This document shows positions 54,901-64,000 of a stretch of 64,000 bases of DNA, piece by piece. Each line of letters begins with the position of its first letter. Position 1 is the first letter of the stretch. The stretch is from the NCBI GenBank assembly GCA_009767595.1, contig VSDK01012488.1:361177-425176 (forward strand). Direction: 5' to 3'. The notes below the pieces were generated by a model that made no database searches, was not told the DNA's origin, and saw nothing but the letters and a program-made list of their open reading frames with translations. The translations under genes were made by a program, and so were the position numbers. This DNA is from Symbiodinium kawagutii. Its lineage: Eukaryota > Sar > Dinophyceae > Suessiales > Symbiodiniaceae.

Positions 54901-57426
54901 GGTGTCATCAAGCTGTCTCTCTTGCTGTCTTTAAAAGGGGCTCAGCAACCTCAGATGGGTCAACGTGCCGCGGCACCAGATGTTCCTTCCTGCGCCCTCC
55001 TCGTAGAGCGTCTTTGCACGTTATTGTGGGATATTCCAACAGCAAACTCTGAATAGATAATTTTCCCACCAAACAAAGTCTCTGTCTTAGTTAGTTTAAC
55101 GACGATGAAGCACTAATGATGATTCATCACCATCAACAAATCCCTGGTTCCTGCGTGGCTGAGTGGTCACCACCTCCCCAATCCTTTTGCAGCTGCCTCC
55201 AACTGGCTTGTCCGTTGACTTCGATGCATTGGAAGAGCCGGGAATAGTCCACCCTTAGCGTTGCGACACATGTCCATGAGATTGTTAATTGATATAAAGG
55301 AAGCATGAGTAATCATGATATCATATAAGTAGGATTTCTGTAGATGGACTGGTGGATGGAAGGAGGTATGTCAGGTTATAGTGTAGAGAGTGATTTCAAA
55401 CATAGAGAGCTGTAGAGACTTACATTGACAAAGAGATAGACAAGCAGAAACATCTTGCGATATCTTGTGCATACACACATGTACATACATTGTGCCTCAG
55501 CAACAGCTGAAAGGATTTGCAGTTGGCTTCGGACATTGAAAACGGACCCAGATCTGAATGCAAATGATGATGGAACCTAGGCTCAAAGTTTTTGCCTCCA
55601 ATCAAAACATGGCAAAACAACAAGAAACCAAGAAAAGTTAGCTCCCAATCTGGCAATCCATCCTACTGAAACTAAATAGGGGTCAGTGTAGTCCCGTACT
55701 CAGAAAGATCCCTATGCAGCTGACACCTCGAAGAACTGTACTCTGCAAGAATCACCTGATCAAATTGCTGCCAGAAGACGAGTCGTCTTCCGCTGCCTCC
55801 TGATTGCAAGGCGTTGGAAAATGGGGATCTATACGAGTCTTTTCTAAAGATTCCACATGAGAAAACATGTTTGATTGGCTGGTTCGGTTTGCTGAGATCC
55901 AGGCATGCCATTTGACGATCCCCAGCACCGACATATACCAAATCGCCAATAATAATCATGATCTGAATCAACCCCCCGGTGAGCCTTGAACATTCTTTAA
56001 TGACCCTCATTGCATCCGTTGAAGCTTCAAGTCATGTGTCCTGTTGCCGCAACCTTTCCCATCATGGTAACCCTTCAGACAAGGAGAGAACCTCAAAAAC
56101 TTCACATGACATGATCTGGCAAGCCAGGGTCACACCCAAAGAATCCTGTCAGCACATGTGTGGTAGGACCTTGAGTCCCTCCTAAAATTGTCTCCAGTCA
56201 GAAGCAAAACAACCCCTTCCGGTTGTGGGGTGACTCGCACCCACTTTTTCCAGTTGCGGACACCTTCTCGGAACCACTATTGCTTGGCAGCCTGTACTTA
56301 CCATGTGTAGCGGTGAACCCCATGTGCATCCAACCATGGTGATTCATGTAACACGGGGTTGGATCCAAAACCAGGAGCGGAGCCGTCTTCGTCATTCGAT
56401 TCCATGGCATCGCCGCTCCTCGTGAGCTGCTGCCTCATCTTGGAAATTCCAGAAATGAGCTCCAACCTGGAAGGGACATCCCACCAAGCGAAGGACACTC
56501 TCCAACCTCTTTGGGGGTGGAGTGTGGTGGATGACATTGATTCAGAAACCACCAAGTGGAACGCCAGATCTGGCGAATGGTTGGGTGTTTCCATGGCGCT
56601 GTTTGAATAACCCTGGCTAGCGTCGATGATAGCCTGGATTCTTGGTTGTCTTGGTTGTAATTTCATGGCTATGAATAATATGTATTGCAAACATATTGAA
56701 ACTCTCTAATGATTCAAAAGTATTGAAAGTAGAGGACCACAAATCTTATTTTGTTCCCGGAACAAGCGTATTGTCAGGCCTGATACCTGCAGAAACTGAG
56801 TCATTGTATCCCCCAAGTCCTACCCCAAGAAAACCAATACCACCCAGGGCCAAGCATTTGACCCGTGTGATAATCAACATCCGCAAGTCGGTGATTCGAA
56901 ACTGCGAATTGTGGATATCAGGGTGTGTTCTCTACCATGGTGCGGCTCCAAATGATTGGTTTCTCTACTAGTGTGGACATGTTTGGGATAGCTTAGGATG
57001 GCTATGGACTTACTACACTCGCTGTCATTGGTACATCCTCCCGTGATGTTGTTGATTAACAGCCAGCATTGACCAAGCAGTCCCCCAGAGTATTGGATAT
57101 TGTTGGGTGACCTTATCTACTAATCACTCGTGATCACTGTCAACCACAATTTTGATCATGAACATTACCTTGTTGGATATTCATCATTCTAGAGCACTTA
57201 TTTGTACACCTATTGTCCCCATATGGTGGTTTCTCAAAATAGTGGTACCCCCAAATCATCCAGCTTATTAGCCACTTGTAGTAATAAACCAACCATAACT
57301 TTGGGGTCCCCGTTGGCTTGAGAAACATCCATATCCACAAAAACATTCATCCGCACCACTCCACACAGGTGAAGTCTTCAGCGGAGCAACGTGGTTGGCA
57401 AAGTGCCCCACTTGTAGAGTGATCAC
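45853..57426 (-). CDS. MSTO1: Misato/DML1-like gene, partial
   Basis: Misato proteins are tubulin/FtsZ-like proteins that act in mitochondrial morphology and inheritance. Exons found: 57391-57426, 56414-56466, 55197-55253, 54950-54989, 53594-53659, 52579-52617, 50293-50397, 48685-48720 (tentative), 45853-45936. The first two join as VITLQVGHFANH plus VGAHFWNFQDEAAAHEE, an unmistakable match to [21 protein letters not shown] at the start of animal Misato. Later pieces fit in order: DSWEGQLELL (AWQGKL), NFSETVRTWTDYLK (VWSDFLR) and VYDMQDGMGGVTELM (LCDLHDGFSGV). Phases agree through 50293. The exon supplying the initiator Met is not located; one uninterrupted frame starts at an ATG at 57486, but the family begins right at this segment. 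The C-terminal half is not found; a weak candidate is 42334-42369. Confidence 0.75.
46825..46834. other. Assembly gap (10 N)
   Basis: Ten ambiguous bases, a scaffold join of unknown true length, inside the span of the Misato-like gene between its exons at 48.7 and 45.9 kb. A missing exon could lie here. Confidence 0.99.
47005..47266. repeat. (GATATA)n microsatellite
   Basis: Imperfect TAGATA hexamers over 260 bases, close to the N gap. Confidence 0.92.
48685..48720 (-). CDS. MSTO1: Misato-like exon 8, tentative
   Basis: Encodes ITPFALFFEGLE, comparable with the F..F..G segment after the HPRS motif in Misato. Bounded by CTGAG and a GC donor. Weak on its own; supported by position and strand. 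Confidence 0.35.
49415..49475. repeat. 17-bp repeat CCCCATGTTATGAGG
   Basis: Three to four head-to-tail copies, the last ones diverged. Confidence 0.85.
49564..49673. mobile_element. MITE-like element, family A
   Basis: TGGTGGCTTCTCAAAATAGG ... GGTACCCCCATCGCTTAAGA AAGCACCACA. The right end is diverged. Confidence 0.65.
50293..50397 (-). CDS. MSTO1: Misato-like exon 7, WTDYL motif
   Basis: Thirty-five codons: ESPMFSGERLEGRALLDAAR then YNFSETVRTWTDYLK. The V.(T/V)W(T/S)D(Y/F)L motif is conserved in Misato before the HPRS segment, which I did not find. GC donor CTCAAG/GCCATG. Confidence 0.7.
50440..50615. repeat. GTTGATGGTTAGTTCATGG repeat
   Basis: Degenerate 15-20 base repeats immediately upstream (minus sense) of Misato-like exon 7. 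Confidence 0.8.
52579..52617 (-). CDS. MSTO1: Misato-like exon 6
   Basis: Thirteen codons, VPPHPFQVDLEAE, comparable with LYPKNPYLQDFLSAE. CCTAG/GTG acceptor and GC donor (GAG/GCCGCT) keep phase 0 with both neighbours. Confidence 0.52.
52664..52888. mobile_element. MITE-like element, family B, long copy
   Basis: TTGGGTGTGGGTCAATGTTA at one end and AGGCTTCTGACCCACAGCCA at the other, 225 bp apart. The interior contains sequence not seen in the other copies. Confidence 0.55.
53594..53659 (-). CDS. MSTO1: Misato-like exon 5
   Basis: Twenty-two codons: EVAVQNLQTDSWEGQLELLR then SE, equivalent to AIAWQGKLTTHKEE. CGCCAG/GAA acceptor and GAG/GTCGTC donor. Confidence 0.6.
54950..54989 (-). CDS. MSTO1: Misato-like exon 4
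   Basis: In the phase set by its neighbours it reads KEHLVPRHVDPSE, with a PR near the position of the family's TPR..L.D. The alternative frame (RNIWCRGTLTHL) breaks phase with the next exon. Moderate support only. Confidence 0.42.
55197..55253 (-). CDS. MSTO1: Misato-like exon 3
   Basis: Encodes VDYSRLFQCIEVNGQASW in phase with the preceding exon (family: DVLYRTG....G...YTPR). The GC donor TGGAG/GCAGCT is inferred from phase; a later GT donor at 55173 is an alternative. Confidence 0.5.
56414..56466 (-). CDS. MSTO1: Misato-like exon: VGAHFWN motif
   Basis: Encodes VGAHFWNFQDEAAAHEE plus a split Arg codon; GC donor. The conserved VG.H.WN..D motif of Misato is complete. Another frame (ELISGISKMRQQL) is open here but has no family match. 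Confidence 0.82.
57222..57332. mobile_element. MITE-like element, family A
   Basis: ATGGTGGTTTCTCAAAATAG ... GTTGGCTTGAGAAACATCCA; interior TAGTAATAAACCAACCATAA. It lies just downstream (minus sense) of Misato-like exon 1. Confidence 0.7.
57391..57426 (-). CDS. MSTO1: Misato-like exon: N-terminal strand and G1-like loop
   Basis: Twelve codons, VITLQVGHFANH, between CACCAG and a GT donor. This is the tubulin-like first beta strand and loop of Misato. Confidence 0.8.
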
Positions 57427-58127
57427 CTGGTGGCGCGCGAACGTAACCAACGAGACCTTAACAGGACAAGGACGCGCTCGGTTCATCGCACTGGGATTTG
57501 TATGTGCAGCTGTAGTCTACTTCCGGAACATGCGTACACATGTTAGCGGCTGATGAAATTATAGTTTGACCTGAATTTCGTAGTCGTCTTTAGAATCCGT
57601 TCGGAGAGAAACCAACTTGTTTTAGTTTTACATGCTTCAAATGGGCATTGAGAAAGAAACCATCTTATTCGTACAAACAGCATATCTCAAATCAGACCTA
57701 CGAAAATTACAATTGAAAATTGGTGATTAGAATGATTGATAAATATATTGTATAATTCATTCGGTCAGACAGGGCCATGGCTTTGTCTGGCTACCTGGCT
57801 GGTCGTTGGTCGTTTCGTTCTCGTTCTGGACTCCCTACCATATATGGTTTGTCTTTTTTAAGGGACCATGATGATACAAGTATACCATTCGAGACGAAAG
57901 CTATGGGTTCTTAGGGGCGCACTTGAGGACATGCAAAGAAGCATATGGCCGATAGCCAACCATTCTAATGTGTTGAATACTAATGACGGTCATTACCTAT
58001 GATTATACAGCCATACTCCTCTAGTAGTTTTAGTGGCGCCCCTACTCGTTTTACATATCGAAAGGTACATCAACCCAAAAGCAGTCCTCGTTTTGGAGGC
58101 GGTTTTCCATGCCAAACACCGAATATT

Positions 58128-58320
58128 TCCTGGCTTCTCAGAATAGGGGTACCCTCAAATCATCCAAAATTAGTAATTATTTGTCCTTTATCGTAGTAAA
58201 CTATACCACTAATATTGGGTGATCTAGGGTAAATATTAGTCATCCATGAGGGGATATTAGTCATCCAATATTAGGATAAACCAACCATTTTGGGGGTCCC
58301 CTACTTGAAGAAACCCCCAA
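58128..58320. mobile_element. MITE-like element, family A, with internal insertion/duplication
   Basis: CTGGCTTCTCAGAATAGGGG ... CCCCTACTTGAAGAAACCCC, about 190 bp because ATATTAGTCATCCA(ATATTAGG)-type sequence is repeated inside. Confidence 0.6.
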
Positions 58321-58943
58321 ATATTTTGACCGTGGAGGCAACTGCTTGACCGTTGGCTGCTCACGTTTCCGGCTCACCCACCTCCATGGCACAATGCACA
58401 CCATTGAGGCGGTCACAAGCAGCTGATTGAATGGTTGGTTGGTCGGTATGGAAGGAGAAATCCCAATATGTTGGCTAGGAGATGCTGTGAGTATTGTGAT
58501 CCAACTATTGACATGACCAACTACTCCAACTTCAGCCTATCTTGGGATGTCATTGCTTCTCCAAGGATCAAGACGTATCAAGCACCCAACCCGCAGCATC
58601 GGTGAATCTGCTAGCTGTCGACGTTGCTGTTCAGCTGCTCTTGCTGTTGTTGTTGTGCTTCTGCTGTGAGCTGCACCTGCTGCTGGCTTTATGCAAAGCG
58701 GTTCCGGGCCGAGATTCCATACAGTTCAACACCCAGAAGTCGTTCTTAACAAATCAACAATTTGTCTCTCCAAGTCTCCAAATGAACTGTTTCTGTTGTC
58801 CTCCGGCCTCTCCAAAGCTGGACCTATGAGCCAAAATCTACAAAGTGAGGAATCTACCAGTCGGTTCATGAATCAGGGTACCACTAAACCACCCAAGTTC
58901 CAGAGTTACTTGGCTGATTGTTTATTTATTTGTTTGTCTAGTT

Positions 58944-59040
58944 GTCAGTCAGTCAGTCAGTCAGTCAGTCAGTCAGTCAATCAGTCAATCAGTCAATCAG
59001 TCAATCAGTCAATCAGTCAATCAGTCAATCAGTCAGTTGG
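58944..59040. repeat. (CAGT)n/(CAATCAGT)n microsatellite
   Basis: About nine CAGT units, then CAATCAGT octamers. Confidence 0.95.
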
Positions 59041-59268
59041 TTAGTTAGTTGGTCACTTGATTGATTGTCATTTTTCCAATGCTTCGAACGAGAGCTCTTG
59101 TGATCAACGTCTCAGGCTGTAGGTGCTGGGAAGCTACACGTGATGAATACGAGCTACTGCGGCATGACTGCGGCGTGACTTCCATGTGGATATCCTTGGC
59201 ATTGATGGTCCTCCTTCGGTACCCTTGAGGGCCTGTTCATTGCTGGGCAATCCCCAGTTACTGGTACC

Positions 59269-60191
59269 ATGCCATCTTTGACTGTGGTCAAGTTTTGTGA
59301 GGGTGTCCGCAAATGGTGCCGCAAAGTTACCCAAGTAAGTGATAGGATCGCGACTGAGTGGTTTGGGGGTACCACCGTTTACGGACAATCAATTCATGGT
59401 CTTGACTTATACCCACTCTTGGTCACTTTTGCTCAGTCCTCCAGTCGACCCTTTTCTTTTGCCTCTTTCCCGCCAAACAGTGCCGGAACAGAAGCATCGT
59501 CAGCATCGCAATCGGGCCATGAGTGTCCTCAGTGTCCACCACAGTTGTGTAATCACCCGAGACACACCCTAAACTTTGTCATGAAATCCAAAAGTCGACA
59601 CACCAACCGGTTACACATAGACACCGTCAGTGAAAGCCATTCTCTGTGGTCACTTCTACGATGCTGGTGGGTTCTGATATCACCTGCAGGATCCCATCTG
59701 GCCTTCGCGGCTACAACATGTCTTCCTGGCACAGAATGGGAAGCAGGTTCAACAAGGGACTGCGGCAAAGAGGTCATTACATTCACATGAAAGTGCTCAT
59801 CTGGTTTCCGGCGGACATTGACACGGCGAAAACCTTCGATATGGCACCACCATTCACCACCTACCACAATCCGTCCACACCGTCAATCACTAGCATCCAC
59901 ATACCGACCTGGGAAGGAAGAATCGTCATGTTTATATATATATATATATATTTATTTACATTTATATATGTATATATATATATATATATATCAATAATCA
60001 GCTTGGGACTGGGCGGCTATTCAATTGTAGGAATGGCAATGGCATCCATGAAACGCTGGCCCCTGGTTCGTCAGCTTCTAAATGATGCTGGCCACTATCA
60101 CAAGCTTGACACCATGATAATAGCTGTTGTAAACCGTTTCATATCCAACTGTTTGAGTACCGATGTAGTAGTATCTACCCGATTGGTGTAA
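59269..60191 (+). other. Two overlapping unassigned ORFs (173 and 181 codons)
   Basis: Frames 59269-59790 and 59646-60191 overlap, and a 104-codon minus-strand frame (59553-59867) is open in the same place. The second runs through a TA microsatellite. No protein family recognised; possibly a transposable-element remnant or chance. Confidence 0.2.
59930..59992. repeat. (TA)n tract
   Basis: TATATA runs; produce a Tyr/Ile-rich stretch in an overlapping plus-strand ORF. Confidence 0.92.
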
Positions 60192-60914
60192 TTACTGACC
60201 ATCAGGATGGTTGGGGGTATCCCCAGTTAGTGGAAATACATCTTATATGAGGCATCATGAACCAACATGCTGGAGCACCTTTCTACCCTAGAGGCTATCC
60301 TCTTTCTTGAAAACGTCGCGAATCAACGAATGGAACTTAGGCATATCTAGGTTATTTCGCCCTAGACTCGAAGGCTCTGCACAAAATACCCCCCCATTAT
60401 CATGATCCTTGTGCCAGAATAACTAGACAGTATACAGAATGATTCCATATCTGGGGCTGTTCGTTAGTGCCCACCATCCCAAATCATCATGTTTATGTGA
60501 AATTAGTGTTTTTGGGGTTCACTTTTTGTGGACACATCGAATTTGTTCATTCCACGGCTGTTGCAACTGCAACATCAAGTTGCTACTTGAATCAACCAGG
60601 AGCCTTGAATCATGACCTTCAAAAACCGTTGAAAACCATCTGCTTGTCACTTGGCTATTCGCCATCCCCATCTACTTCACATCTTCACCCGCAGATCTAT
60701 TTGGCTTCCGTATACCTATTGTAAAGCCCCGAAACCAGCATTGAACGCTTAAAGTTTCCAGGGGAAAGCGCCAGCCTCACGGCAGGCTCCAAAAGAAGTC
60801 GCCTTGTGGTCCTGGCCGAAAGGATGGAGAGGTCTTGAAACGCCTCGGATGTGTTTACTTCGACCAACAAACACAATAAACACAAGACAGACGTTATTCG
60901 TGTTTCAAGATTTC

Positions 60915-60987
60915 AGCCAGCCAACCAACCAACCAACCAACCGACCAGCCAACCAGCCAACCAAACAAACAACCAAGCAACCAAGTA
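60915..60987. repeat. (CCAA)n tract
   Basis: CCAA tetramers with CCAG/CAAG variants. Confidence 0.92.
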
Positions 60988-61119
60988 TGAAATGTGGAAG
61001 ATCCTCGAAAAATCCAGCGATGCTCCATACTGCACAAGTAGTGTATATGCGTGACATGTGTTTTCAAGTTTTACATCTAAATCCTGCCGAAATATGATAT
61101 TGTTGCTTATTATTGTTGC

Positions 61120-61270
61120 TTATTATTCCCTGCCATTGGTTGGTTCATATTGACCCATGGCCATATATATACCTGGTATGTCCCCTACTATTGTTACTTA
61201 TCATCCCCCATTATTAACCATTAACCAGCTAGTTAACCATTGGTTGGTTGGTTCATATTGACCCATGGCC
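61120..61270. mobile_element. MITE-like element, family B, tandem partial copies
   Basis: GGTTGGTTCATATTGACCCA TGGCC occurs twice (61137 and 61246), separated by TATCCCCCATTATTAACCAT. Confidence 0.55.
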
Positions 61271-62407
61271 TTTTGATTCGGCCCAATCAACTTGTCTTCA
61301 GTGACTCAGCAACAGAAGCATCAGCAGCCACTCAACCTTGGAACTGCTATGATTTCCCCGGTGGTTTTCCCTATGCCCTGACCACCCAGGGCCCGTCTCG
61401 CCCCCGGCGCCTGTTCCAGGAAGCCTTGCATCTCGTCATGGTGAGCTGCCTGCGAATGTGTAGCAACTGGGTGTGGCCGGTCCACCGTCAATACGATGTT
61501 TTGTTTAACTACAATCAGCAAAATTAGTAATATGTTTAATTTATATATGTGTTTTTTCTGAGTACGAGAAACAATCAACAAAATCAACAATCAACAAAAT
61601 TGTATAACTACAATCAACAAAATTAGTAACAACTGTTTAACAAGCAACAACGAATCTGATCTTACTACATTATCTAACTCTGTGTTGGTGCAGCTTGGGT
61701 CTGTCAACGTTCACGGCTACACAGATGTCTGCATCTAGCAAGGCATGCGCATTCACATCTATCTGCATCTGTACGTGCGAATGCAAATGTAAATGTACAT
61801 GCATCTATGTACGCGTATTTTGTAGCATATGCAGAGCATTTTAGTTGTGGTCATTTCTGATACCCCCAGGCGTCTCAGTATGGTTTGATTGCCATCACGT
61901 GGTTGCAACATTTGCCAGAAAAGGCTCTGCTGGTGCATTCCGCGAGCAAGGTAGGTCTGCCCTCCATTGTTCTGTTCAGACAAAAAGGGGTGCCGTCGCC
62001 GTTTTGAACATCCTTCAACCATGAAGATTCTTCCACTACTTCGGCATTCCAACATAACTTCCAGCCACATACTTCCCTCGTTTTTTTGAAATTATATCTT
62101 TTTGACGAAAAAATAAATACTCTCACTCACTCTTTGAAATTTGGAATTCAAAGGTGATAATAAGTTGTTAGTAAATGTGGTAATTCCAAATCAGACTAAT
62201 TAATTGTATGAAATAAATATGAGCGTTATATATATATATGTATACATTCTCGTAAGTTAAATAATAGCTATCTGCTTTGATCAAAAATTAAATCAGATCA
62301 GAATACAATGGAAAATCATCACTTAAAAATCCGACCACCGCAGAGTGTCTATCTTCAATAGTTGGTGTCAATGTATGAATACATTCTACTATAATATTCC
62401 TAGCAGA

Positions 62408-62507
62408 GCAATCTGGTACCCCCAATCATCAGGCTTGATACTCATTAGCAACAAACCAAGCATTTTGATGCATTTTGTGGGTTCCCTATTTTGAGAAACC
62501 ACCATAC
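62408..62507. mobile_element. MITE-like element, family A, left end decayed
   Basis: Starts TCTGGTACCCCCAATCATC and ends GTTCCCTATTTTGAGAAACC ACC; the distal left repeat is missing. Confidence 0.55.
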
Positions 62508-62745
62508 AATAAACCGTTATATACTTACTATCTTGAGAAACCACCTTCCAATTTCCTGTTTAATATAAGCACATCCCCTAGTGGACACAGTCTTGTTGAG
62601 GTCCTGCCGCCACCGGCACCGGCACCTCTCGATGCCTCGCCTTCATTTCGAAGAGATCTGGGGCCTCAAATAGGAGCGGCTGGGGGTGTCACAAACGGAC
62701 CGTGTACGTCATTGTGGATGTGTACCGTCTACATATGTCTACATG

Positions 62746-62866
62746 TGGTTGTTTATCAAAATCGGGGTGACCCCCAAATCATCTAATAATTATCAAAAAT
62801 TGTTAGTAATAAACCAGCCATTTTTGAGGGGTTCCCGGGTTCCCTATCTTAAGAAACCCCCATGTA
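62746..62866. mobile_element. MITE-like element, family A
   Basis: GTGGTTGTTTATCAAAATCG ... TTCCCTATCTTAAGAAACCC; interior TAGTAATAAACCAGCC. Confidence 0.62.
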
Positions 62867-63714
62867 TGTGTGCATGAATTGTATGCATTGGCAAAAATGA
62901 CATCATCTAAGACCATCTGCATGCAGCATTCTGTAAATTATTCATGCGCAAACTTGCAAACATCGAGTTTAGTGCTAAACGTCTCCATGTATCATCAGAC
63001 AGCAGTGGTGAGACATTCAAAAAACTCGGCAAGGGAATGCCGATCGCGAACACCATAAACCATCATGAAATGTTTTCGAGTGAGTTTTCAATTGTTGAGA
63101 AATGTATCGCGCGTGTTTCTCAAGTTGCAAGATTCACTGGCACATGTGTGACATGTAAAGACCACCTGCGATGATCAAATCAGCTTAGGACGGAACAACG
63201 TCGATGTGGTAGATGTACACCATGACCTGCTTTACAGAGCTGCGCAGGACTTTTGGGGCTGCTGGTGAGTGTCAGGGGTGTCCAGCTTGCTGGAAGTTTC
63301 ATCATCTTCATCTGGTCCAAGCATCTAATGGCATCTGATCCGTGCTCAGAGCCTGTGGCTAGACTCCCCCAGAAGCCATCTAAAGTTTCGGTGGTTGGAA
63401 CACATTATCACGGCTGGTGATCTGCACCAAAAGGCCCCCTAAACAAGTAGAATTCGGGGAAAGCGATTCTATGGCCCACTCTGCAACGTCAGTCCACAAG
63501 TCATAGTCTGACTAGAGGAAGCCATAAATCTCATAGACATTCAAATAAGAAAGAAAATGTCATATGATGTCATATGGCCAAGGCCATGAGGGTGCGGCAT
63601 TGTGGGCCGATTCAGGACCGGCTAGTGATTCCAAACCTCCCTCGAAAGACTTCCGACTGCTTCTTGAATTGCTACATTGGTTGGTAAGTGGATTGGTTGA
63701 TAAGCCGGCAACCA

Positions 63715-64000
63715 ACAGCAACAAAAACAAAAAACAGCCGGAACGACGACCATGACGACGACCATGACAACGACGACGACGACAACGCCAACGACGACAA
63801 CAACAACAACAACAACAACCACAACGACAACGACAACGACAACGACAACAACAACAACGCCAACAACAACAACAACAACAACAAGAAGAACAGCAGCAAC
63901 AACAACAACAGCAGCAGCAGCAACAAGAACAAGAACAAGAACAAGAACAAGAACAAGAACAAGAACAAGAACAAGAACAACAACAACAGCAACAGCAACA
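63715..64000. repeat. ACG/AAC/AGAACA microsatellite, runs off the right edge
   Basis: Mixed GAC/AAC triplets, then CAG/CAA triplets, then AGAACA hexamers to the end of the window. The poly-Leu and poly-Val ORFs on the minus strand are by-products. Confidence 0.93.

Larger units (their letters stand above)
57430..63714. other. Upstream of the Misato-like exons; no recognised gene
   Basis: Contains family A and B elements, CAGT, TA and CCAA repeats and the unassigned ORFs at 59.3-60.2 kb. GC-rich, exon-like blocks on the minus strand at 61.38-61.46 kb (AAHHDEMQGFLEQAPGARRA after CGCAG) and 62.60-62.66 kb (APDLFEMKARHREVPVPVAA after TTGAG) have no family match. The Misato initiator exon may be in this region. 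Confidence 0.35.

Noticed and set aside
40356..55253. A minus-strand gene with repeated VEVQKD..NIW / LQKDW motifs (discoidin-like repeats)
   Set aside because: The pieces resolved into two different genes once splice phases were applied: the 40.36 kb piece is the start of an FMRP-type Agenet domain and the 53-57 kb pieces fit Misato in order.
55174..55253. Glycosyltransferase family 25 start (LPMHRSQRTSQLEAAAKGLG frame)
   Set aside because: That frame is out of phase with the upstream exon carrying VGAHFWN, whose Misato identity is much stronger.
56359..56610. Plus-strand ORF of 83 codons over 56.4-56.6 kb
   Set aside because: Antisense shadow of the Misato-like exon at 56414-56466.

Overview
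The window looks like nuclear DNA of a dinoflagellate, probably of the Suessiales/Symbiodiniaceae kind. It has no long intact ORFs. Coding information is scattered in exons of about 25-200 bases, separated by introns of up to several kilobases. The recognised exons join in frame. Their 3' splice sites are AG, nearly always followed by G. Their 5' splice sites are a mixture of GC, GT and a few GA, a pattern described for dinoflagellates. The rest is dense microsatellite, minisatellite and small inverted-repeat-element DNA. I ran no database search; family names rest on motifs read from conceptual translations. All recognised genes are on the minus strand, which fits the one-directional gene arrays of dinoflagellates. 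Layout, in transcription order from the right end: (1) 57.4-45.85 kb, nine exons of a Misato/DML1 (tubulin/FtsZ-like) gene; the first codon and C-terminal part are not located, and a 10-N assembly gap lies at 46,825. (2) 40.4-28.95 kb, nine exons of an FMRP/FXR-like RNA-binding protein that encode two Agenet/Tudor domains and the segment after them. (3) 26.97-10.86 kb, a complete 15-exon AIFM3-like gene: Rieske [2Fe-2S] domain followed by an FAD/NAD(P) oxidoreductase, joining to one 575-codon frame plus stop. One of its introns holds 53 exact copies of a 46-bp satellite. (4) 2.2-1.16 kb, two exons of a KH domain of the type that follows the Agenet domains in FMRP. The whole AIFM3-like gene therefore lies between the Agenet and KH parts of what may be one FMRP-like gene on the same strand. 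It is either nested in a very large intron, or the FMRP-like gene is split, or the assembly is wrong. The remainder (57.5-64 kb, 41-45.8 kb, 2.2-10.8 kb and the introns) holds simple repeats, four families of roughly 90-230 bp inverted-repeat (MITE-like) elements, a CpG-rich GCTTCCGCG cluster and unassigned ORFs. No rRNA, tRNA, CRISPR array, bacterial operon or virus was recognised.
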